Below, in pieces: positions 7,893-15,650 of a stretch of DNA of 24,814 bases (position 1 is the first letter of the stretch; the number at the start of each line of letters is the position of its first letter). Below the pieces are notes generated by a model. The model was not told the DNA's origin. It saw only the letters and a list, made by a program, of their open reading frames with translations, and ran no database searches. Source of the stretch: Desulfobulbaceae bacterium (GTDB lineage Bacteria > Desulfobacterota > Desulfobulbia > Desulfobulbales > SURF-16); NCBI GenBank assembly GCA_024763115.1, contig JANTGB010000003.1, positions 1 to 24,814 on the forward strand. The letters run 5' to 3'. Position numbers and translations under genes: made by a program.

Positions 7893-7989
7893 GAGCCCGC
7901 CTGATCACGAACAGCTATAGCACATCTGAACAGTTGTGCTTCAAAATTAGGGGATATACTGTCGCCCCTATTTGAAATTTTGTCCTTTT

Positions 7990-9039
7990 TTATTCCTGAT
8001 CCTCTTCCTCTGGTACTTCGGGTGGTTCCCAATTATCAAGCTTCACCCCCAAGGTCAAATCCATCTCAGCCAGAAGCTGCTTTATCTCGTTTAATGATTT
8101 ACGACCAAAATTTTTTGTCTTAAGCATCTCAGCTTCGGTCTTCTGAACTAATTCACCGATAAACCTGATATTTGCATTACGCAAACAATTGGCCGAACGT
8201 ACTGAAAGCTCAAGATCTTCAACACCACGGTAAAGATTCACATTGACGGGCTCTTTCTCAACCGTATCAGTTTTAACAACTTCAGGCTCTATCTGAGCCT
8301 CATCAAAATTAATAAAAATCGTCAGCTGATTCTTAAGAATTTTGGCGGCAAAAGCCAATGCGTCTTCAGGTTTGACACTACCGTCTGTAAATATTTCAAG
8401 AGTAAGCTTATCGTAATCGGTTTGCTGCCCTACCCTGGCCTGGCTGACAACTGACTTTACCTGTTTAATCGGAGCAAAAATTGCGTCTATCGGTATGACG
8501 CCGACAGGAGTATCATCACTCTTATGCTTTTCCGCCGGAGAATATCCTTTACCCCACCGAACTTCAAATTCAGCAACAAAACTTCCTTCACTACCGGTGA
8601 TAGTGCATATATGCTGCTCAGGATTCATTACCTCGACCAGAGGGCCGGTAATGATATCAGCAGCAGTAACAGGGCCGGACTCGGTTTTATTAACCTGAAC
8701 AACCTGAGCTTCAGCACTGTTCAATTTTAAACGAACTTCCTTAAGATTAAGTATAATCTCAGTTACATCCTCAAGCACTCCGGACAATGTCGAAAATTCA
8801 TGCAGGGCATTATCGATTTTAACTGAAGTAATTGCCGCTCCCTGAATGGAAGAAATTAAAACCCTTCGCAAGCAGTTTCCCAATGTAGTCGCATACCCGC
8901 GCTCCAGAGGCTGGCAGACAAACTTACCATAGGTATCTGTATGCCTGTCGGCATCAACCTCGACTTTTTCAGGGACAATAAGTTCACGCCAATTTCGATA
9001 AAAAGGTGAATTTTCTTCTATTAATGACTCCTGAGTCAT
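7990..9039 (-). CDS. rpoA: RNA polymerase alpha subunit
   Basis: The 349-residue product is full length. The N-terminal dimerisation and assembly domain (about 1-240) includes LERGYATTLGNCLRRVLISSIQGAAI (45-70), the conserved contact to beta. A short acidic linker (about 250-268) leads to the C-terminal domain (about 270-335), where ELSVRSANCL holds arginine 281, the equivalent of the UP-element-binding Arg265 of E. coli, and a helix-hairpin-helix LKTKNFGRKSLNEI. The tail is acidic (PEEEDQE). GGAG lies 6 nt before the ATG. It follows rpsD in the alpha operon after a 232 bp gap rich in repeats. Confidence 0.97.
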   Translation of the reverse strand: MTQESLIEENSPFYRNWRELIVPEKVEVDADRHTDTYGKFVCQPLERGYATTLGNCLRRVLISSIQGAAITSVKIDNALHEFSTLSGVLEDVTEIILNLKEVRLKLNSAEAQVVQVNKTESGPVTAADIITGPLVEVMNPEQHICTITGSEGSFVAEFEVRWGKGYSPAEKHKSDDTPVGVIPIDAIFAPIKQVKSVVSQARVGQQTDYDKLTLEIFTDGSVKPEDALAFAAKILKNQLTIFINFDEAQIEPEVVKTDTVEKEPVNVNLYRGVEDLELSVRSANCLRNANIRFIGELVQKTEAEMLKTKNFGRKSLNEIKQLLAEMDLTLGVKLDNWEPPEVPEEEDQE

Positions 9040-9160
9040 ATTGTCTCCATTATATTTCTTCTGTAATTATTCGGCAATGGACAAAATCGCAGTAAGCTAC
9101 AGTTCCGTAACTATTTATTGGTAATCTCACGATGTGAGACTTCGTATGCTCTTCAGGTAA

Positions 9161-9181
9161 GTGATCAGTCCGACGCAACAT
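9161..9181 (-). repeat. CTGATCA-type intergenic motif, copy 2
   Basis: On the - strand the 21 nt read ATGTTGCGTCGGACTGAT followed by CAC, matching copies 1 and 3. The rpsD-rpoA gap also has GTAATTATTCGGC (9063-9075), GTAACTATT (9107-9115) and a small hairpin TCTCAC/GTGAGA (9125-9139). Confidence 0.5.
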
Positions 9182-9271
9182 TGAAATGCTATGCAAAACA
9201 AAAAAAAGAAGCGGAAGATGAATATCCGGATTCAAGATGAATTGCAGCTGTACAGCGACGTTCAGCTAAGC

Positions 9272-9901
9272 CTACTTGGAGTAAAGCTCAACAATCAACT
9301 GTTCCTGAATCGGCATTGTTATTTCCTGACGGTCAGGCAATGACTTTACAGTAGCCTTATAATTATCCTGATCCAATTCAAGCCACGATGGAATGCCTCG
9401 CCGAGCTACAGCGGCAAGACTCTCATTTACCACATCAATCTTACGGCTCTTTTCCTTCAGGGAAATTATGTCATTTACCGATACCATAAAAGACGGGATA
9501 TTAACCTTTCTTCCGTTAACCAGGAAATGATTATGTTTAATCATCTGACGCGCCTGATTCCTGGAACAGGAAAAACCTAAACGATATACAGTATTATCCA
9601 ATCTTCTTTCCAGCAGTTGTAAAAGATTCTCACCTGTAACGCCCTTACGTCCTTCAGCAATCTCAAAATATTTCCTGAACTGGCCTTCCAGCATACCATA
9701 AATACGCCTGACTTTTTGCTTTTCTCTTAACTGAATAGCATAGTCGGAAACTTTACGCATTCGTGCCTGGCCATGTTGACCAGGGGCAAATGAACGACGT
9801 TCAAAGGCACACTTATCAGAATAACATCTGTCTCCTTTAAGAAACAGCTTAAGCTTCTCTCTGCGGCATTGACGACAAACGGCTCCTCTATATCTTGCCA
9901 A
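9272..9901 (-). CDS. rpsD: 30S ribosomal protein S4, zinc-binding type
   Basis: The product has 209 residues. Four cysteines at 9, 12, 26 and 31 (CRQC ... CYSDKC) form the N-terminal zinc site found in the C+ type of S4. An S4 RNA-binding domain lies at about 98-160, with LEKRLDNTVYRLGF-like sequence (LERRLDNTVYRLGF). S4 is a primary 16S-binding assembly protein and in many bacteria represses the alpha operon. The start is TTG, supported by GGAGGAG four nt upstream and by the exact family start MARYRGAVC. The gene follows rpsK by 12 nt. Confidence 0.96.
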   Translation of the reverse strand: MARYRGAVCRQCRREKLKLFLKGDRCYSDKCAFERRSFAPGQHGQARMRKVSDYAIQLREKQKVRRIYGMLEGQFRKYFEIAEGRKGVTGENLLQLLERRLDNTVYRLGFSCSRNQARQMIKHNHFLVNGRKVNIPSFMVSVNDIISLKEKSRKIDVVNESLAAVARRGIPSWLELDQDNYKATVKSLPDRQEITMPIQEQLIVELYSK

Positions 9902-9913
9902 TTTGCTCCTCCA

Positions 9914-10303
9914 TTATACTCTTCTTCTTTTCGGCGGTTTACATCCATTATGAGGCATAGGCGTTACATCACATATTCGACTGACATCAATACCTGCCGT
10001 TTGAATAGCCCTTATAGCCGCCTCTCTTCCCGGCCCGGGACCTTTTACCATTATTTCAACTTTTCTCAAACCTTGATCCATTGCCCGTTTTGCCGCATCT
10101 TCAACAGCGTTTTGCGCGGCAAAAGGGGTACTTTTTCTGGAACCTTTAAAACCAAGTGAGCCGGCGCTCGACCAGGCTATAACATTTCCCTGTTTATCGG
10201 AGAATGTTATCAGGGTATTATTGAATGTTGATTTTATATGGGCCATACCTTCAGGTATATTTTTTTTAATCTTGCGCTTTGTGCGCAACTTGGGTTTTGC
10301 CAT
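9914..10303 (-). CDS. rpsK: 30S ribosomal protein S11
   Basis: The 129-residue product shows the S11 core: GMAHIKSTFNNTLITFSDKQGN, SSAGSLGFKGSRKSTPFAAQ, MVKGPGPGREAAIRA and the C-terminal DVTPMPHNGCKPPKRRRV. The length is the family norm. It sits on the platform of the 30S subunit near the mRNA exit site. The ATG has a modest GAGA site. It lies between rpsM and rpsD, the standard alpha operon order. The gap before it (117 bp) holds a 9-bp perfect inverted repeat. Confidence 0.97.
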   Translation of the reverse strand: MAKPKLRTKRKIKKNIPEGMAHIKSTFNNTLITFSDKQGNVIAWSSAGSLGFKGSRKSTPFAAQNAVEDAAKRAMDQGLRKVEIMVKGPGPGREAAIRAIQTAGIDVSRICDVTPMPHNGCKPPKRRRV

Positions 10304-10358
10304 CTTATTCTCACCCTATAACAATTAAGCTTATATATTTATTTGTGCCGAATTTTTA

Positions 10359-10401
10359 AAGCAGACGAAATTTTAATTTATACTCATATAACCGTCTGCT
10401 T
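10359..10401 (-). other. Inverted repeat in the rpsM-rpsK gap
   Basis: AAGCAGACG (10359-10367) and CGTCTGCTT (10393-10401) are perfect inverted repeats around a 25-nt AT-rich loop. On the - strand only TTT follows, so termination is unlikely. It may be an intercistronic mRNA structure or a decayed repeat. Confidence 0.55.
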
Positions 10402-10420
10402 ATCCCTGGTTGTTCTACCC

Positions 10421-10789
10421 TTATTTTCGCTTAACAGCAGCACCGCGACGAGGGCCTTTTCTGGTACGGGCATTAGTTTTTGTCCGCTGGCCATGGCAGG
10501 GCAGACTGCGACGATGTCTAATTCCCCTATAGCAGCCTAAATCCATCAATCTCTTGATATCCATGGCAACTTCCCGCCGCCTGTCACCCTCAACAGAATA
10601 TTTATCATCAATTATCTGCCGTATCCGAGCAATATCCTGATCAGTAAGGTCATCACTGCTGGTCGCATATTTAAGCTCAGCTTCATCAAGAATTTTCCTT
10701 GATGTAGTCCGGCCAATACCGTAAATATAAGTTAGAGCAATTTCAATATGTTTCTTTTTAGGCAAATCAACGCCTGCTATACGTGCCAA
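10421..10789 (-). CDS. rpsM: 30S ribosomal protein S13
   Basis: The 122-residue product begins MARIAGVDLPKKKHIEIALTYIYGIG, the canonical S13 opening, and ends with the basic RTKTNARTRKGPRRGAAVKRK tail that contacts the P-site tRNA. It sits in the 30S head and bridges to the 50S. The start is TTG, placed by GGGAGGA five to six nt upstream and by family alignment. It follows rpmJ after a very long 435 bp gap carrying a MITE-like element, which is unusual, since these genes are normally nearly adjacent. Confidence 0.96.
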   Translation of the reverse strand: MARIAGVDLPKKKHIEIALTYIYGIGRTTSRKILDEAELKYATSSDDLTDQDIARIRQIIDDKYSVEGDRRREVAMDIKRLMDLGCYRGIRHRRSLPCHGQRTKTNARTRKGPRRGAAVKRK

Positions 10790-10931
10790 GTTATTCCTCC
10801 CATAAGAAAAATTCGGCTAACTTCAGAATATACAAGTTAAAACTGAATAGTTATGTAAATGTAACTACTCACGGGGCAAGCTCCTTAATGTTACCTACCA
10901 CCGTAATTGCATGACACCGCTTCGCTGTTAC

Positions 10932-11077
10932 TAGGAGTCTGTCAGAGAATGCCCTTTTTCCTCAACTCTGTGTTATTTTGAAAAAATAATGCTCGTAATA
11001 TCAACTATATGACTGCGCTTATTTTTTCCAAAATGCCTTGATTTGAGAAAAAATGCCTATTCTCGGACAACCTCCTA
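10932..11077 (+). mobile_element. MITE-like element, copy 1
   Basis: Terminal inverted repeats run from CTAGGAGTCTGTCAGAGAAT on the left to the complement of ATTCTCGGACAACCTCCTAG on the right, matching at 17 of 20 positions. An inner inverted repeat (TTTTGAAAAAATAA / TTATTTTTTCCAAAA) lets the whole 146 bp fold into a long hairpin. Both ends are bounded by TA. A second copy at 24219-24357 shares the ends and interior, including AACTCTGTGTTATTT and CTTTTTTCTCAAAT-type blocks on the opposite arm. No coding capacity is present, so it is non-autonomous. Confidence 0.82.
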
Positions 11078-11150
11078 GCAAGTGCCGGCAAGCGACCAGG
11101 GGGGGAGACTTCGAAATATTTTTAATCAGTCCTACACAGCCTATTAGTCA

Positions 11151-11171
11151 TACGTAAGCCGGACTGATCTC
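11151..11171 (+). repeat. Degenerate CTGATCA-type intergenic motif
   Basis: It contains GCCGGACTGATCTC and aligns to the right half of the 21-nt motif at 7395, 9161 and 23707; the left half is diverged. Confidence 0.35.
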
Positions 11172-11224
11172 GAAGGTAATCGTAGACTCCGAAGACCCGA
11201 TACCTGTGAACAGTTACAAGTAAG

Positions 11225-11338
11225 CTATCCCTGCCGTTGTTTATGCTTCTTAATCTTGCAGGAAACGCGAATAACACCTTTGCGCTTATAAACGCGACAA
11301 TCACTGCATATTTTCTTTACAGATGAACGTACCTTCAT
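11225..11338 (-). CDS. rpmJ: 50S ribosomal protein L36, zinc-binding type
   Basis: This 37-residue protein is MKVRSSVKKICSDCRVYKRK at the start and ends KKHKQRQG, the exact L36 pattern. Cysteines 11, 14 and 27 and histidine 32 supply the zinc ligands, so it is the zinc-containing C+ form. It packs against domain V of 23S rRNA. An AGGG site lies before the ATG. It sits between infA and rpsM, the usual place. A gene this small is easy to miss, but the match is unambiguous. Confidence 0.96.
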   Translation of the reverse strand: MKVRSSVKKICSDCRVYKRKGVIRVSCKIKKHKQRQG

Positions 11339-11418
11339 AATAAAACCCTGATCAAATATAATTTATCAATACCGGGGAGAGTGTCCTGGAATAACCTGGA
11401 GAAATCTTGAAAAAATAA

Positions 11419-11646
11419 TTATTTTTTCCCCCGTGAACGAAATGTTATTCTTCCTCTGGTTAAATCATAAGGAGACAATTCAACCGTTACCTGATCACCT
11501 GGAAGAATTTTAATAAAATGCATTCTCATCTTTCCGGAAATATGAGCCAGAACTTTATGGCCGTTTTCAAGTTCTACTCTAAACATTGCATTTGGCAAAG
11601 GCTCAACAATAGTTCCTTCAACCTGAATTGCTTCTTCCTTAGGCAT
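11419..11646 (-). CDS. infA: Translation initiation factor IF-1
   Basis: The 75-residue product is a single OB-fold: EAIQVEGTIVEPLPNAMFRVELENGHKVLAHISGKMRMHFIKILPGDQVTVELSPYDLTRGRI is split here only for reference to its strands, and the family residues VEG, NAMFRVEL and SPYDLTRGRI are all present. IF-1 binds the A site of the 30S subunit during initiation. The length is close to the 72 residues usual in bacteria. The ATG has only a weak upstream GGA. It lies between map and rpmJ, as in many bacteria. The gap to map carries a long inverted repeat. Confidence 0.96.
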   Translation of the reverse strand: MPKEEAIQVEGTIVEPLPNAMFRVELENGHKVLAHISGKMRMHFIKILPGDQVTVELSPYDLTRGRITFRSRGKK

Positions 11647-11682
11647 ATATTCTATAAATCCCTGTAATTAAATTTAGGTAAA

Positions 11683-11769
11683 CTTTCACCAGCACCTCAT
11701 GTTTGCCGTTTTCAGAGTCTGCGCTTACAGGCCTTGAGGTCGGCAGAGGATTTGCTTACCTGGTGAAAG
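11683..11769 (-). other. Long inverted repeat in the map-infA gap
   Basis: CTTTCACCAG (11683-11692) and CTGGTGAAAG (11760-11769) are perfect inverted repeats, with a further CACCTCA / TTGAGGT pair inside. The 87 bp unit fills most of the 164 bp gap. A GTAAGCGCAGACTCTGA motif lies inside on the - strand and resembles motifs at 7259-7276 and 11176-11192. There is no T-run, so it is not a standard terminator. Confidence 0.6.
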
Positions 11770-11810
11770 ATTACAAAATTAGGACAAATTAAAGAATTTG
11801 TCATATTAAC

Positions 11811-12599
11811 CTATTTTACTTTTTTTGCCTCTATATTTTTACGCCTATCACTTAAGATAAGAGGATCTCCTTCAGTAACCGCCACAGAGTGTTCAAAATG
11901 AGCTGAGTACTTACCATCCCGGGTAATTACCGTCCAGCCATCCTTCAGAACCTTAACCTCATGAGTGCCCAGATTAATCATCGGTTCTATAGCTAAAGCC
12001 ATACCCGGTAAAATTCTTGCAGTTCTTTTCCTGCGATGATAATTTGGAATTTCCGGGGCTTCATGCAGATCGGTACCAATCCCGTGTCCCACAAATTTCC
12101 GGACAACGGAATAGCCGTATTTTTCTACATGATTCTGAACTGCACTGGAAATATCATCAATACGTTTACCTGGTCGAGCCTGGCTGATCCCCTTATAAAG
12201 AGACTCTTCAGTAACCCGCAGGAGATTTTCAACCTCTTCACTAATTGAGCCGACAGGTACTGTTATTGCTGAATCTCCAAAATAGCCCTTATACTTAACC
12301 CCAAAATCAATACTTAATATATCGCCATCCCTTAATATTGTTTTACGGGATGGTATACCATGAACAACCTGCTCATTAAGTGAAACACATAGACTGCCTG
12401 GAAATCCACGATAGCCTTTAAAGGCAGGGACTGATCGACATTTACGGCAATAATCTTCCGCCCAGCGATCAAGCTGCCAAGTTGAAACACCAGGCTCAAT
12501 CCGCTCCTTCAACATTGTCAGGGTTTCAGCAACTATCTGATTTGCCTGGGCCATGACTTCAATTTCTGCATTGGATTTAAGAATTATCGGCCTGGACAT
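11811..12599 (-). CDS. map: Methionine aminopeptidase, type I
   Basis: From the ATG at 12599 (MSRPIILKSNAEIEVM) the product has 262 residues, the type I size without an SH3 extension. The metal ligands are visible at D98 and D109 (SIDFG ... GYFGDS), H172 (VGHGIG), E205 (AIEPM) and E236 (HFEHS), and H80 is the substrate-binding histidine (VVHGIP). It removes the initiator methionine from nascent proteins. The frame is open to an ATG at 12641, but that codon lies inside a perfect hairpin, so the shorter form is preferred. Neither start has a strong ribosome binding site. It follows secY directly, with no adk between them. Confidence 0.93.
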   Translation of the reverse strand: MSRPIILKSNAEIEVMAQANQIVAETLTMLKERIEPGVSTWQLDRWAEDYCRKCRSVPAFKGYRGFPGSLCVSLNEQVVHGIPSRKTILRDGDILSIDFGVKYKGYFGDSAITVPVGSISEEVENLLRVTEESLYKGISQARPGKRIDDISSAVQNHVEKYGYSVVRKFVGHGIGTDLHEAPEIPNYHRRKRTARILPGMALAIEPMINLGTHEVKVLKDGWTVITRDGKYSAHFEHSVAVTEGDPLILSDRRKNIEAKKVK

Positions 12600-12629
12600 A
12601 TCAGAAACCAGAAGGGACAAAACAGAATC

Positions 12630-12660
12630 AGGTAAATACATCCATTAAATGTATTTACCT
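12630..12660 (-). other. Perfect 12-bp hairpin in the secY-map gap
   Basis: AGGTAAATACAT (12630-12641) is the exact reverse complement of ATGTATTTACCT (12649-12660), with a 7-nt loop. Outer AAAACAG and CTGTTTT extend the stem past a short bulge. The hairpin starts 10 nt after the secY stop and includes the alternative upstream map ATG. On the - strand the sequence after the stem is GATTCTGTTTTG, not a clean T-run. It may limit read-through or mark an mRNA processing site. Confidence 0.7.
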
Positions 12661-12669
12661 CTGTTTTAT

Positions 12670-13986
12670 CTACCTTCGTCCTTTTATTCTTCCGCTTTTC
12701 AAAAAACCATCATAGTTTTGCGATACGGCATGGGATTCTATTTGAGAGATTGTATCTATTGCCACCCCGACAACAATCAGCAGGGCAGTACCTCCAAAAT
12801 AAAATGGAACATTCAGTTTATTAATTAATATTGTCGGTAAAATACAAACGGCACTTACATAAACAGCCCCGATCACTGTAAGACGAACCATCACTTTATC
12901 AATAAATTCCGCTGTTCTTTTACCTGGTCTGATACCGGGAATAAACCCTCCGTGTTTTTTTAAATTCTCAGCCACATCTACCGGATTAAATGTTACAGCT
13001 GTATAGAAAAAACAGAAGAAAACAATCATACCAACATACAGCAGGGTATGAAGTGGACTGCCCCAGCTTAAAAGGCTGCTTATCTGTTGAATCCAGTCAA
13101 TTTTTATAAAACCGCCGATAGTTGCGGGAAACATCATAATTGAAGAAGCAAAAATCGGCGGGATAACTCCGGACATATTAATCTTCAAGGGCAGATGAGA
13201 CCTCTGGCCACCATACATCTGCCTGCCGATCATTCTTTTGGCATATTGTATCGGTATCCGACGCTGGGCTGTTTCAAAGAAAATAATCAGTGCTATTACA
13301 GCTGCCATAAAGACCAGGAGTATGGGCAGGAATATCAGCGTCATTTCACCTGAGCTGACCAGCTGAAAGGTATTAACTATAGCAGACGGCATTCTGGCAA
13401 CGATACCGGCAAAGATAATAAGAGAAATACCATTGCCGATTCCCCGTTCAGTCATCTGCTCACCCAGCCACATGATAAAGGCCGTACCGGCAGTCAGGGT
13501 CAGAACAGTCATCAAACGAAAACTCCAACCCGGTGAAATGACGATCATTTCACTGCCGGCAGGGGCTGCCATTCCTTCAAGGCCGATACTGATAAACAAG
13601 CCCTGAATCAGACTTAAGCCAACTGTTGCATAACGGGTATACTGAGTTATTTTTCGGCGTCCGGCTTCACCTTCCTTAGAAAGCGCTTCGAGTTGGGGAA
13701 TAACAACAGTAAGTAATTGAAAAATAATAGAAGCGCTGATATAGGGCATAATGCCCAGGGCGAAAATGGAAAAATTCTCCAGAGCGCCGCCGGAGAACAT
13801 ATTAAACATGCCAAATATGGTTCCGGCATTTTTAGCAAAAAATGCAGCCAGGGCTTCGCCGTTAATTCCGGGAGTAGGTATCTGTACACCAGCCCTGTAA
13901 ACTGCAAGCATTAACAGGGTAAAGATTATACGTCTTCTCAATTCCGGAACATTTGCGGCATTCTGCAGTCCGCCGGATGCAGCCAT
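12670..13986 (-). CDS. secY: Protein translocase subunit SecY
   Basis: The 438-residue product is an integral inner-membrane protein with ten hydrophobic segments, the family count. Typical stretches include RRIIFTLLMLAVYRAGVQIPTPGIN at the first helix, FALGIMPYISASIIFQLL (plug/TM2 region), TERGIGNGISLIIFAGI and the cytoplasmic loop with AKRMIGRQMYGGQRSHLPLKIN, and KKHGGFIPGIRPGKRTAEFI later. It forms the Sec channel with SecE and SecG. A GAGGA site precedes the ATG. It lies 4 nt after rplO at the end of the spc operon, so ribosomal protein and translocon synthesis are coupled. Confidence 0.97.
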   Translation of the reverse strand: MAASGGLQNAANVPELRRRIIFTLLMLAVYRAGVQIPTPGINGEALAAFFAKNAGTIFGMFNMFSGGALENFSIFALGIMPYISASIIFQLLTVVIPQLEALSKEGEAGRRKITQYTRYATVGLSLIQGLFISIGLEGMAAPAGSEMIVISPGWSFRLMTVLTLTAGTAFIMWLGEQMTERGIGNGISLIIFAGIVARMPSAIVNTFQLVSSGEMTLIFLPILLVFMAAVIALIIFFETAQRRIPIQYAKRMIGRQMYGGQRSHLPLKINMSGVIPPIFASSIMMFPATIGGFIKIDWIQQISSLLSWGSPLHTLLYVGMIVFFCFFYTAVTFNPVDVAENLKKHGGFIPGIRPGKRTAEFIDKVMVRLTVIGAVYVSAVCILPTILINKLNVPFYFGGTALLIVVGVAIDTISQIESHAVSQNYDGFLKSGRIKGRR

Positions 13987-13990
13987 TTAA

Positions 13991-14431
13991 TTATTCCTCA
14001 AACTTGCCACCTGCGGCTTCAATTTTTTTTCGAGCTGATTCACTGACTTTATCTACCGCAACAATAAAAGATTTTGTGATTTCACCATCACCTAATATCT
14101 TAACCGGCTTGTCATCTCTGGAGATTAAACCGCTGTCGGCAAGTAAAGCATTATCTATACGACTGCCGCTCTCAAAACGATCCAGATCTTTTACATTTAA
14201 GATGGAATACACTTTTTTAAATATATTGGTAAATCCTCGTTTAGGTAGGCGACGCTGCAGAGGCATCTGGCCTCCCTCAAACCCGGGTTTTACTCCACTT
14301 CCCGAACGAGACTTATATCCATTATGTCCCCGGCCTGAGGTTTTACCATGTCCGGATCCCCGTCCTCGGCCAAGTCGTTTTTTCTGTTTTCTTGATCCAG
14401 GATATGGAGACAATTCACTAAGATCAATCAT
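13991..14431 (-). CDS. rplO: 50S ribosomal protein L15
   Basis: The 146-residue product has the glycine- and arginine-rich N-terminal part typical of L15 (RKQKKRLGRGRGSGHGKTSGRGHNG region, residues about 14-38) and the family segments GFEGGQMPLQRRLPKRGF and the C-terminal VDKVSESARKKIEAAGG. It is a late-assembly 23S-binding protein near the peptidyl transferase centre. The ATG has GGAGG 7 nt upstream and overlaps the rpmD stop by 4 nt, which indicates translational coupling. Confidence 0.97.
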   Translation of the reverse strand: MIDLSELSPYPGSRKQKKRLGRGRGSGHGKTSGRGHNGYKSRSGSGVKPGFEGGQMPLQRRLPKRGFTNIFKKVYSILNVKDLDRFESGSRIDNALLADSGLISRDDKPVKILGDGEITKSFIVAVDKVSESARKKIEAAGGKFEE

Positions 14432-14613
14432 GACAATTCCTCCACGCCGACAAGATGTTGAACTTTATTCAGCATGCCCCTGATTTCCGGGGTATCCTTA
14501 CGGATAACCGTTTTATTCATTTTAGTCAGGCCAAGGCCGACAACGGTGGCACGTATTTTTTTGGTGCTGCCTATTACACTTTTCTTCAGGGTCATCTTAA
14601 GCTCTTTAGCCAT
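14428..14613 (-). CDS. rpmD: 50S ribosomal protein L30
   Basis: The 61-residue product has the compact L30 fold: LKMTLKKSVIGSTKKIRATVVGLGLTKMNKTV over two strands and a helix, then a C-terminal helix ending KVQHLVGVEE. Bacterial L30 is usually 58-62 residues. It binds 23S rRNA near the base of the central protuberance. The gene lies between rpsE and rplO in the spc operon. The 88 bp gap upstream is AT-rich (TATATATATTATAA on the - strand) but I could not fit a convincing promoter. Confidence 0.95.
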   Translation of the reverse strand: MAKELKMTLKKSVIGSTKKIRATVVGLGLTKMNKTVIRKDTPEIRGMLNKVQHLVGVEELS

Positions 14614-14701
14614 ATCAAAACCTGCTTATAATATATATAAAAAAAAGCCACAAGAAACCTCTGTCAAGCTAATTGCGGCAATAATGTCATCTGTTTATTA
14701 A

Positions 14702-15208
14702 TCAGGCAAGAATTTCCTCTACACTCTTACCACGTATAGCGGCTATCTCTTCAACGGTTCTTAACCTGCGCAACCCGTTCAATGTAGCTTTAACTAAATT
14801 ATGCGGGTTATGGGAGCCAAGGCATTTGGTCAGAATATTCTGGACGCCTGCTGCCTCAAGAACAGCCCTGACTGCGCCGCCGGCAATAACACCGGTACCT
14901 TCGGATGCAGGTTTAAGCATAACGGAGCCGGCACCGTATTTACCATTTATCTCATGGGGGATACTAATATCAGTTATTGATACCTGACTCATATCCTTAC
15001 GCGCTCTTTCCACCCCTTTACGGATAGCTTCCGGCACCTGATTTGCCTTACCGAGCCCATAGCCGACCCGGCCATTACCATCACCAACGACAACTATGGC
15101 GCTGAAACTGAACCTTCTTCCGCCTTTTACAACTTTTGCAACCCGGTTAATAAATACTATTTTCTCGATAAATTGATCATCAATTTTATCGTTTCTGGAA
15201 TCAGCCAA
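14702..15208 (-). CDS. rpsE: 30S ribosomal protein S5
   Basis: The 168-residue product shows the S5 double-stranded-RNA-binding fold (FIEKIVFINRVAKVVKGGRRFSFSA region, residues about 13-40), VVGDGNGRVGYGLGKANQV (42-60) and the C-terminal domain with GAVRAVLEAAGVQNILTKCLGS. S5 affects decoding fidelity at the mRNA entry channel. The start is TTG, set by GGGAGGAG ending 4 nt upstream and by the family N-terminus. It lies 38 nt after rplR. No anomaly is seen. Confidence 0.96.
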   Translation of the reverse strand: MADSRNDKIDDQFIEKIVFINRVAKVVKGGRRFSFSAIVVVGDGNGRVGYGLGKANQVPEAIRKGVERARKDMSQVSITDISIPHEINGKYGAGSVMLKPASEGTGVIAGGAVRAVLEAAGVQNILTKCLGSHNPHNLVKATLNGLRRLRTVEEIAAIRGKSVEEILA

Positions 15209-15246
15209 GATACTCCTCCCTGCAATAATTATAAATCGTGCAACTT

Positions 15247-15612
15247 CTAAAAAACTAATCCCTGCTCTCTGGCACCGGCAGACAAAGCCTTTATCAGACC
15301 ATGATATATATAACCGCCACGATCAAATACGACCTTTTCTACTCCCTTACCTTTAGCCTTAGCCGCTATAAGCTCTCCAACCTTTTTTGCCCGGGCTGCA
15401 TTATTTTCAAATTCCGCCGAACAGATATCCTTGTTTAAGGTAGATTCCGCCGCCAGTGTATGTCCGGCTACATCGTCAATAACCTGCACGTACAAATGCC
15501 TGTTGCTTTTAAATACGCAGAGCCTCGGCCGCTCAGAGGTACCGAATATTTTTTTTCTTATTCTCTTTACCCTTTTTTGACGCGCTATCAGCTTTTTACT
15601 TGTCTTTGCCAT
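15247..15612 (-). CDS. rplR: 50S ribosomal protein L18
   Basis: The 121-residue product has a basic N-terminal tail (KKLIARQKRVKRIRKKIFG), followed by RPRLCVFKSNRHLYVQVIDD and ending FDRGGYIYHGLIKALSAGAREQGLVF, the L18 signature that contacts 5S rRNA. It helps carry 5S rRNA into the 50S subunit with L5. The ATG has AGG upstream. It follows rplF by 38 nt in the spc operon. Confidence 0.97.
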   Translation of the reverse strand: MAKTSKKLIARQKRVKRIRKKIFGTSERPRLCVFKSNRHLYVQVIDDVAGHTLAAESTLNKDICSAEFENNAARAKKVGELIAAKAKGKGVEKVVFDRGGYIYHGLIKALSAGAREQGLVF

Positions 15613-15650
15613 TAGATATTACCTGTTGCCTAAGGCCTCATGAATTAATA

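Larger units (their letters stand above)
10790..11224. other. 435 bp non-coding gap between rpmJ and rpsM, filled with repeats
   Basis: No gene is visible. From left to right there are facing motifs GAATAGTTA (10845-10853) and TAACTACTC (10862-10870), a MITE-like element (10932-11077), a G-run (GGGGGGG near 11100), a degenerate CTGATCA-type motif (11151-11171) and a GTAATCGTAGACTCCGA motif (11176-11192). The gap splits the alpha operon from rpmJ. Confidence 0.8.

Noticed and set aside
9050..9235. Small protein encoded on the - strand in the rpsD-rpoA gap
   Set aside because: It has no family resemblance, overlaps several repeat motifs, and lacks a ribosome binding site; it is more likely chance.
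10932..11077. Rho-independent terminator splitting the alpha operon
   Set aside because: The structure is a long imperfect hairpin shared with 24219-24357 and with TA-bounded inverted ends; there is no T-run after the stem on the - strand. A mobile element explains it better, though some effect on transcription is possible.
14635..14667. Possible internal promoter on the - strand before rpmD (TTGACA then an AT-rich TATATATATTATAA run)
   Set aside because: At the proper 16-18 nt spacing the -10 position is TTTTTT; a usable TATA-like hexamer needs about 21-22 nt. The fit is too poor to call.
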